From Clostridia bacterium (lineage in GTDB: Bacteria > Bacillota_A > Clostridia > TANB77 > CAG-508), in contig JAFVGB010000008.1 of NCBI GenBank assembly GCA_017475185.1, positions 1 through 10,976 of the forward strand: a DNA stretch of 10,976 nt, given 5' to 3'. The notes under the pieces are model-generated. The model saw only the letters and a program-made list of their open reading frames with translations, did no database searches and was not told where the DNA came from. How positions within the stretch are numbered: the first letter of the stretch is position 1; every line of letters begins with the position of its first letter. A program made the translations under genes and the position numbers. Positions 6,689-10,976 of the stretch are shown here, in pieces.

Positions 6689-7177
6689 ATGGAAAATACA
6701 GTAGCAGAATTAAAAGAAAAAGTTGTTGCTATAAACAGAGTTGCTAAAGTTGTTAAAGGTGGTAGAACTTTTAGATTTAGTGCTGTAGTTGTTGTTGGTG
6801 ACGAAAATGGTCATGTAGGTGTTGGAAATGGTAAAGCAGCTGAAGTTCCAGATGCTATCAAAAAAGCAATTGAAGAAGCTAAGAAAAATTTAGTAGAAGT
6901 TCCAATTGTAAAAACAACAGTACCACATGAATTTGTAGGAACTTTTGGTAGTGCAAAAGTTATGTTAAAACCAGCTGCAGAAGGTACTGGAGTTATCGCT
7001 GGTGGAAGCGTTAGACCAGTTCTTGAACTTGCAGGTTACAAAAACATCAGAACAAAAGTTATAGGAACAAACAATCCTAGAAACGTTGTTTATGCTACAA
7101 TTGAAGGTTTAAAATCAATGCAAACAATTGAGCAAGTAGCTGCAAAAAGAGGTAAAAAAGTAGAAGAAATATTATAA
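6689..7177 (+). CDS. rpsE: 30S ribosomal protein S5
   Basis: The product is 162 residues. S5 is at the 30S back near the mRNA entry channel and helps decoding accuracy. The N-terminal dsRBD-like domain holds [54 protein letters not shown] (about 7-60), and the C-terminal domain holds [51 protein letters not shown]. The residues tied to spectinomycin resistance in E. coli (VVKGGR loop) look wild-type. GAAGGAGGG is about 12 bases before the ATG. In nearly all related operons rpmD follows directly; here it does not, and a long hairpin starts at the first base after the stop codon. Confidence 0.99.
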   Translation: MENTVAELKEKVVAINRVAKVVKGGRTFRFSAVVVVGDENGHVGVGNGKAAEVPDAIKKAIEEAKKNLVEVPIVKTTVPHEFVGTFGSAKVMLKPAAEGTGVIAGGSVRPVLELAGYKNIRTKVIGTNNPRNVVYATIEGLKSMQTIEQVAAKRGKKVEEIL

Positions 7178-7230
7178 TTTGTTTTGTATGAAAAAATTTA
7201 ATTAATATAAATTTTTTCATACAGAATAGA
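7178..7230 (+). other. 23-bp hairpin at the vacant rpmD position
   Basis: TGTATGAAAAAATTTA (7185-7200) and its exact complement (7208-7223) form a 16-bp stem around a 7-base loop. In RNA the stem extends outward without a gap to 7178 and 7230 through U-A, G-U and U-G pairs, giving 23 continuous pairs. It starts at the first base after the rpsE stop. No U-tract follows the 3' arm, so it is a poor intrinsic terminator. A double-stranded site for RNase III-type processing or 3'-end stabilisation of the upstream mRNA is a plausible inference. Confidence 0.75.
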
Positions 7231-7269
7231 CAATTTAATGGATTTATAAATTTTATTTATAAATAATTA

Positions 7270-7298
7270 TTGAAATCTAAAAAGTTATAGTATATACT
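7270..7298 (+). promoter_or_regulatory. Candidate vegetative promoter upstream of rplO-secY
   Basis: TTGAAA (7270-7275) and TATACT (7293-7298) are separated by exactly 17 bases, close to the sigma-A consensus (one mismatch in each hexamer). Transcription would start near 7305, just ahead of the rplO ribosome binding site at 7315-7323. In AT-rich DNA such matches can arise by chance, but the ideal spacing and the place in an otherwise non-coding gap support it. It would give rplO, secY and possibly adk and map expression independent of the upstream operon. Confidence 0.55.
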
Positions 7299-7333
7299 AA
7301 ATATAATTAAAAATAAGGAGGTGTAACCGCGCA

Positions 7334-7768
7334 ATGAAATTAGACGAATTAAGCCCAGCACAAGAAGGAAAGACAAGAACTAGGGTAGGACGTGGAATAG
7401 GTTCAGGACTAGGAAAAACTTCAGGAAGAGGACATAAAGGTCAAAAGGCTAGAACAGGCGGCGGAGTAAGAAGAGGTTTTGAAGGTGGTCAAACACCATT
7501 ATATAGAAGATTACCAAAAAGAGGATTTACAAATATTCATGCTAAAAACTATACAGAAGTAACTTTAACAATGTTAAATAAAGCTACAACTGAAGAAGTT
7601 ACAGCAGAAAGCTTAATCGCTGACGGAATAATTAGCAAAGCCAATGACGGTATCGTAGTATTAGCTACAGGAAACTTAGAGAAAAAATTAGCTGTAAAAG
7701 CTAAAAGATTTACTAAAGCTGCTCAAGAAAAAATCGAGGCTTTAGGTGGAAAGACAGAGGTGATTTAA
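7334..7768 (+). CDS. rplO: 50S ribosomal protein L15
   Basis: The product is 144 residues. L15 is a late-assembly large-subunit protein with a long extended N-terminus that threads through 23S rRNA. The Gly/Arg-rich extension [50 protein letters not shown] (about 16-65) is characteristic, and the globular C-terminal part includes [21 protein letters not shown]. The ribosome binding site AAGGAGGTG (7315-7323) is 10 bases before the ATG; the intervening ACCGCGC is GC-rich for this genome. The stop codon abuts the secY start codon with no spacer, so the two are probably translationally coupled. The upstream neighbour rpmD is missing. Confidence 0.99.
   Translation: MKLDELSPAQEGKTRTRVGRGIGSGLGKTSGRGHKGQKARTGGGVRRGFEGGQTPLYRRLPKRGFTNIHAKNYTEVTLTMLNKATTEEVTAESLIADGIISKANDGIVVLATGNLEKKLAVKAKRFTKAAQEKIEALGGKTEVI
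7756..7764 (+). promoter_or_regulatory. Ribosome binding site for the secY TTG start, inside rplO
   Basis: AGAGGTGAT lies within the last codons of rplO and ends four bases before the TTG at 7769. It supports this TTG as the secY start; the protein from there begins MFNTIKNALKTPDVRKR, which fits the SecY family start. The next in-frame ATG would remove the first membrane segment. Confidence 0.75.
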
Positions 7769-9124
7769 TTGTTTAACACCATTAAAAATGCTTTAAAGAC
7801 TCCAGATGTAAGAAAAAGAGTGTTATATACATTATTATTAATAGTAATATTTAGATTAGGGTGCTATATATCAGTACCAAGTGTAGATACAATAATGCTA
7901 TCAAATGCTAATCAAGGTGGATTTGTACAACTTATTAATACAATTTCAGGAGGGGCTTTCTCAAGACTTTCAATTTTTGCAATGTCAATCACACCTTATA
8001 TCACTGCTTCAATTGTAATACAATTGTTAGGAATGATAATACCTTCATTAGAAAAACTAACTAAAGAAGGTGGAGAAGAAGGTAGAAATAAAGTAAATAG
8101 ATATACAAAAATTCTTACTATATTTTTAGCTTTTGTTGAAGGATTAGGTTTATTCTTATCTTATAGATTATATTTTATAGGTGGATATTCAGAATCAGGG
8201 TTTGAAAAATTCTTAACTGGAACAGTAGTTGTTCTATCATTTATGGCTGGAACTGCACTACTTATGTGGTTAGGTGATCAAATTACTAATAAAGGAATTG
8301 GAAATGGAATTTCAATTTTAATTTTCGTAGGTATTGTTTCAGGTTTACCATCAGCAATTCAAAGTATATTTACTAAATTATTATTAAATGGACAATTTAG
8401 TACAACTAATTTAATAATTGCTTTAGCAATATTAGTTGCAGCAGTTGTTTTAGTTTCTGGTGTTGTATTTGTACAACAAGCAGAAAGAAGGGTACCAGTA
8501 CAATATTCTAAAAAAGTAGTTGGAAGAAAAATGATGGGGGCTCAAAACACACATATTCCATTGAAGTTAGCAATGGCTGGTGTTATGCCAATAATTTTTG
8601 CATCATCATTTATGACTTTCCCTGCAATGATTATTCAAATTTTTAAACCAGAAATAGCTACTCAAACTGGCTTTTTAGCTGGACTATATAAATTATCTAT
8701 TGCAACTTCAACAACAACTTTAGCAGATGGTGTTAAAGTTCCAATAGGATTTGTAATAGCTAATGCATTAATTTATTTATTACTTATTGTTGGATTTACA
8801 TTCTTCTATACATATGCAACATTCAATCCAGCAGAGGTATCAAGCAATATTAAGAAAAACGGTGGATTTATTCCAGGAATAAGAGCAGGAAAACCAACAA
8901 CTCAATATTTATCATCAGTGATATCTAAATTGACATGGGTTGGTGGATTGTTCTTAGCTTTAATTGCTATAATACCAATGTTTGCAAGATTTGGAGCATT
9001 AGGAGAATTAAACCTAGCTTTTGGAGGAACATCAATACTTATTGTAGTAGGTGTAGCATTAGAGACGGTTCAACAATTAGAATCATATTTAGTAATGAGA
9101 CATTATAAAGGATTTTTAAGTTAG
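7769..9124 (+). CDS. secY: Protein translocase subunit SecY (TTG start)
   Basis: The product is 451 residues, slightly longer than the common 430-440. SecY is the membrane channel of the Sec translocon, working with SecE, SecG and SecA. Ten membrane segments can be placed at roughly 17-37, 68-92, 113-133, 148-168, 178-198, 213-236, 267-291, 325-350, 386-406 and 415-435. The plug region follows TM1 (TISGGAFSRLSIF, 58-70). The cytosolic loop with QQAERRVPVQYSKK (236-249), where the ribosome and SecA bind, is intact, as is NPAEVSSNIKKNGGFIPGIRAGKPT (353-377). The gene starts with TTG directly at the rplO stop. A 243-base gap with repeats separates it from adk. Confidence 0.99.
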   Translation: MFNTIKNALKTPDVRKRVLYTLLLIVIFRLGCYISVPSVDTIMLSNANQGGFVQLINTISGGAFSRLSIFAMSITPYITASIVIQLLGMIIPSLEKLTKEGGEEGRNKVNRYTKILTIFLAFVEGLGLFLSYRLYFIGGYSESGFEKFLTGTVVVLSFMAGTALLMWLGDQITNKGIGNGISILIFVGIVSGLPSAIQSIFTKLLLNGQFSTTNLIIALAILVAAVVLVSGVVFVQQAERRVPVQYSKKVVGRKMMGAQNTHIPLKLAMAGVMPIIFASSFMTFPAMIIQIFKPEIATQTGFLAGLYKLSIATSTTTLADGVKVPIGFVIANALIYLLLIVGFTFFYTYATFNPAEVSSNIKKNGGFIPGIRAGKPTTQYLSSVISKLTWVGGLFLALIAIIPMFARFGALGELNLAFGGTSILIVVGVALETVQQLESYLVMRHYKGFLS

Positions 9125-9166
9125 ATTTCAAAGCATAGTGAAATTGCATACTTATTTGAATCCTAT

Positions 9167-9242
9167 ACTATAATAAACAAATGAGGTTGGAAGAGGGAAA
9201 ACTCACTTCCAACTTCAAAATTTGTTTAGAATATAGTTTTTT
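9167..9242 (+). terminator. Long imperfect hairpin after secY, candidate terminator
   Basis: Three stacked stems are present: ACTATA (9167-9172) with TATAGT (9232-9237), TAAACAAAT (9174-9182) with ATTTGTTTA (9220-9228), and GAGGTTGGAAG (9183-9193) with CTTCCAACTTC (9206-9216, one G-U pair). Small bulges (A / GAA, and AAA at 9217-9219) separate them. Six T residues (9237-9242) follow the outer stem. The GC-containing core and T-run resemble an intrinsic terminator, but the core is followed first by AAAATTTGTTTAG and not by a clean U-tract. It may instead be a palindromic repeat element. Termination here would separate secY from adk-map. Confidence 0.5.
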
Positions 9243-9252
9243 AAATGATTAA

Positions 9253-9313
9253 TTTTGAAACATTTTGGGACGGTCTTTTTTTGTTTCATTTTTGAAACAT
9301 TAGAGGGACAGAC
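9253..9313 (+). repeat. REP-like direct and inverted repeats between secY and adk
   Basis: Two copies of a similar unit occur 37 bases apart: 9253-9275 and 9290-9313. Both read TTTTGAAACATT, then two to three variable bases, then GGGACGGTC or GGGACAGAC. Inside, GTTTCA (9283-9288) and TGAAAC (9293-9298) form an inverted repeat with a TTTT loop, and GAAACA (9257-9262) can alternatively pair with TGTTTC (9282-9287). GGGACGGTC next to GTTTC and poly-T recalls repeats seen in many bacterial genomes next to REP-associated tyrosine (IS200-like) transposases. No transposase is present here. The assignment is by pattern memory and not by alignment. Confidence 0.5.
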
Positions 9314-9367
9314 ATGAATTGATTATTTAAAAGATTATATAAATATATAAAAAAGGAGAGAAGTATT

Positions 9368-10027
9368 ATGATTATTATTATGTTAGGAGCACAAGGAACA
9401 GGAAAGGGTACAGTAGCTGGTATCTTAAACAAACAAAAAGGATGGATTCAACTATCAACAGGTGATATCTTTAGAGAAAACATTTCTAAAGGAACTGAAT
9501 TAGGAATTGAAGCTAACAAATACATTTCAAAAGGTTGCTTAGTACCTGATGAAATAACAATTTCTATGGTTGAAAACAGATTAGAAGAATTAAAAAATGA
9601 AGATGGAATTATTTTAGATGGTTTCCCAAGAAACTTAGAGCAAGCTAAAAAATTAGATGAAATATTAGCTGCAAAAGGTCAAAAAATAGATTGGGTTATG
9701 AATCTTGAAACTCCAAGAGATGAAATTATTGAGAGAATGATGAATAGAAGAGTATGTTCAAAATGTAAGGCAACATATAATTTAAAATTACATCCATCAA
9801 AAGTTCCAGGTGTTTGCGATAATTGTGGTGGAGAATTAATTATAAGAGCAGATGATAGCGATGAAAATGCTATTAGACAAAGATTAGAGATTTATGATAC
9901 TCAAACAAGACCTTTAGTAGATTTCTATAACGAAAAAGGTATTGTAATTGTAGAGGAAATAAGCCAAAGAATTAATAGATTAGCTGATGAAGCTTGTAAA
10001 GATTTCTTAAGTAAAATTGAAGGATAA
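9368..10027 (+). CDS. adk: Adenylate kinase with zinc-finger LID and variant P-loop
   Basis: The product is 219 residues and catalyses ATP + AMP to 2 ADP in the cytoplasm. The P-loop is GAQGTGKGT at residues 7-15, where the usual form is GAPGAGKGT or GPPGSGKGT; Gln replaces the almost invariant Pro. The AMP-binding parts STGDIFRENI (30-39) and DGFPRNLEQA (84-93) are present, though Asn-Leu replaces the common Thr-x after FPR. The long LID domain has four zinc ligands, C130, C133, C150 and C153, then RADDSDENAIRQRLEIYDTQTRPLVDFY (160-187), as in Gram-positive enzymes. The key arginines appear kept, so it is probably active. AAAGGAGAG lies about eight bases before the ATG. Linkage secY-adk-map is the classical order. 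Confidence 0.95.
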   Translation: MIIIMLGAQGTGKGTVAGILNKQKGWIQLSTGDIFRENISKGTELGIEANKYISKGCLVPDEITISMVENRLEELKNEDGIILDGFPRNLEQAKKLDEILAAKGQKIDWVMNLETPRDEIIERMMNRRVCSKCKATYNLKLHPSKVPGVCDNCGGELIIRADDSDENAIRQRLEIYDTQTRPLVDFYNEKGIVIVEEISQRINRLADEACKDFLSKIEG

Positions 10028-10065
10028 TGCAGAAAGTGTAGAATAGAAAAGGAAGTAATGTAAAA

Positions 10066-10836
10066 ATGGTAACAATAAAATCAAAAAAAGAAATTGAACT
10101 TATGAGAGAAGCTTGTAGGGTTACAGCTTTAGTTCATGAAGAATTGAAAAAAAATATTAGACCAGGGATTACAACTTTAGAGTTAGATAGAATTGCCGAA
10201 AGAGTTATGAGAGAAAACGGAGGTTTTCCTGCTGAGAAAGGCTATGATCCAGGAATAAAAGGTGTTCCACCTTTTCCAGGTTCTATTTGTGTTTCTATTA
10301 ATGATGAAGTTATTCATGGAATACCATCAAGTCGAGTTAAATTAAGAGAAGGCGATGTTGTTAGTATCGATTTAGTTGTTTTAAAAGATGGATTTAATGG
10401 AGATGCAGCAAGAACTTATGTAGTAGGTAAAGGTAGTAAAGCTGCATATGATTTAATAAATGTTACAGAACAAGCCTTTTATGAAGGAATAAAATATGCT
10501 AAAAAAGGCAATAGAATAGGTGATGTTTGCCATGCAATAGGTGAATTTGTTCATAAAAATGGATATTCAGTTGTAAGAGAATTCCAAGGACATGGGATTG
10601 GAAGACAAATGCATGAAGATCCAGGCATTCCAAACTATGGAAAACCTGGTAGAGGAATTAGATTAGAACCAGGTATGACGCTTGCTATTGAACCTATGGT
10701 AATTCAAGGAAAACCAGATATTTTAGAGTTAGATGATGGATGGACAATTGTAACTGAAGATGCAAGTTTGTCAGCTCATTATGAAAATACAATTTTAATT
10801 ACAGAAAATGAGCCAGAAATATTGACTTTATTATAA
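10066..10836 (+). CDS. map: Type I methionine aminopeptidase
   Basis: The product is 256 residues, a dinuclear metallopeptidase that removes the initiator Met from nascent proteins. All expected active-site residues are visible: H84 (IHGIP), metal ligands D102 (SIDL), D113 (NGDAA), H176 (GHGIG), E209 (IEPM) and E240 (HYENTI), plus H183 in QMHEDPGIPNYG. Before FPGSICVSIND there is a longer loop than usual (AEKGYDPGIKGVPP), about seven residues more than the common form F-GYGGFPGS. No N-terminal zinc or SH3-binding extension is present. AAAGGAA lies about ten bases before the ATG; an ATG at 10058 is followed immediately by a stop. The last codons overlap the -35 of a promoter for the downstream gene. 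Confidence 0.97.
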   Translation: MVTIKSKKEIELMREACRVTALVHEELKKNIRPGITTLELDRIAERVMRENGGFPAEKGYDPGIKGVPPFPGSICVSINDEVIHGIPSSRVKLREGDVVSIDLVVLKDGFNGDAARTYVVGKGSKAAYDLINVTEQAFYEGIKYAKKGNRIGDVCHAIGEFVHKNGYSVVREFQGHGIGRQMHEDPGIPNYGKPGRGIRLEPGMTLAIEPMVIQGKPDILELDDGWTIVTEDASLSAHYENTILITENEPEILTLL

Positions 10837-10850
10837 TTTTATTATATAAT
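10822..10850 (+). promoter_or_regulatory. Near-consensus promoter overlapping the map 3' end
   Basis: TTGACT (10822-10827) and TATAAT (10845-10850) are separated by exactly 17 bases; eleven of twelve hexamer bases match the sigma-A consensus. The -35 lies in the last codons of map (Leu-Thr) and the -10 just after its stop. Transcription would begin near 10857, giving a leader of about 114 bases before the next gene. It probably drives infA and the ribosomal and rpoA genes that normally follow. Confidence 0.75.
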
Positions 10851-10875
10851 ATAAAAGCTATTATGGAACAATTTG

Positions 10876-10950
10876 GAATTAAAAATCGCCAAAAACGTAG
10901 AAAAATAGCGAAAAATTCTTATAAAACATATTTTTACTAAAAAGTAAAAA
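10876..10950 (+). other. Two hairpins in the leader before infA
   Basis: The first is GAATT-TCGC (10876-10880, 10886-10889) pairing with GCGA-AATTC (10908-10911, 10914-10918), with an A-rich interior. The second is a perfect 8-bp stem TTTTTACT (10931-10938) and AGTAAAAA (10943-10950) around an AAAA loop, ending ten bases before the ribosome binding site. They lie in the inferred transcript from the promoter at 10822-10850. Both are AT-rich and neither is followed by a usable U-tract. A role in translation or mRNA stability is possible but unproven. Confidence 0.4.
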
Positions 10951-10970
10951 ATATAATTTAGGAGGTTAAA

Positions 10971-10976
10971 ATGGCA
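10971..10976 (+). CDS. infA: Start of a gene, probably translation initiation factor IF-1 (cut by window end)
   Basis: Only two codons, ATG GCA (Met-Ala), are inside the window. A strong ribosome binding site AGGAGGT (10960-10966) precedes them. IF-1 proteins commonly begin MA, and infA is the usual gene after map in Bacillota operons of this layout. The call therefore rests on synteny and start signals, not on protein sequence. Confidence 0.6.

Larger units (their letters stand above)
9125..9367 (+). other. Non-coding secY-adk gap
   Basis: This 243-base stretch has no plausible gene. It holds a long imperfect hairpin at 9167-9237 and a pair of REP-like direct repeats at 9253-9313. The AT-rich segment 9319-9352 has a possible TTGATT hexamer at 9319-9324 but no -10 at good spacing. 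A perfect TATAAT at 9169-9174 has only TTGCAT at 9144-9149, 19 bases upstream. The adk ribosome binding site AAAGGAGAG ends at 9360 or close to it. Confidence 0.7.

Noticed and set aside
7235..7265. Repeated palindromes ATTTATAAAT in the rpsE-rplO gap
   Set aside because: Low-complexity AT sequence easily gives such self-complementary words; no further structure or motif supports function.
9144..9174. Promoter for adk from TTGCAT (9144-9149) and TATAAT (9169-9174)
   Set aside because: The -10 is perfect but the spacing is 19 bases and the -35 is weak; it also falls within the hairpin arm, so support is insufficient for a feature.

Overview
This window is the central part of the S10-spc ribosomal protein supercluster of a low-GC bacterium. 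All genes lie on the + strand. In order they are rplW (3' end only), rplB, rpsS, rplV, rpsC, rplP, rpmC, rpsQ, rplN, rplX, rplE, rpsN, rpsH, rplF, rplR, rpsE, rplO, secY, adk, map, and the first two codons of a gene that is almost certainly infA. The gene order, strong AAGGAGG-type ribosome binding sites, AGA-dominated arginine codons, a short four-cysteine S14 and a zinc-ribbon L24 fit Bacillota, most likely an AT-rich Clostridia-type lineage. I cannot name a genus.

Layout: positions 1-5447 are a tightly packed run of L23, L2, S19, L22, S3, L16, L29, S17, L14, L24, L5, S14 and S8, with gaps of less than 90 bases. Positions 5448-5603 hold a long nested inverted-repeat element rich in CpG, unlike the AT-rich surroundings. 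Positions 5604-7177 carry L6, L18 and S5. At 7178-7333, where rpmD (L30) would normally sit, there is no coding sequence. Instead there is a 23-bp hairpin starting at the first base after the rpsE stop, then a good vegetative promoter. L15, SecY, adenylate kinase and methionine aminopeptidase follow, with a 243-base non-coding gap between secY and adk that holds a long hairpin and a REP-like repeat pair. A near-consensus promoter overlaps the end of map and should drive infA and whatever follows.

The genes form a growth-linked set. The ribosomal proteins build both subunits, SecY is the channel for exported and membrane proteins made by those ribosomes, Adk balances adenine nucleotides, MetAP trims the initiator methionine, and IF-1 acts in initiation. 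The coding content is conventional. The unusual content is between genes: the 5448-5568 element, the apparent rpmD loss with a hairpin and promoter in its place, the secY-adk repeats, and the infA promoter and leader. Two genes (rpsH, secY) start with TTG, and adenylate kinase has a non-standard P-loop. No tRNA, rRNA, CRISPR array, transposase or defence gene was seen.
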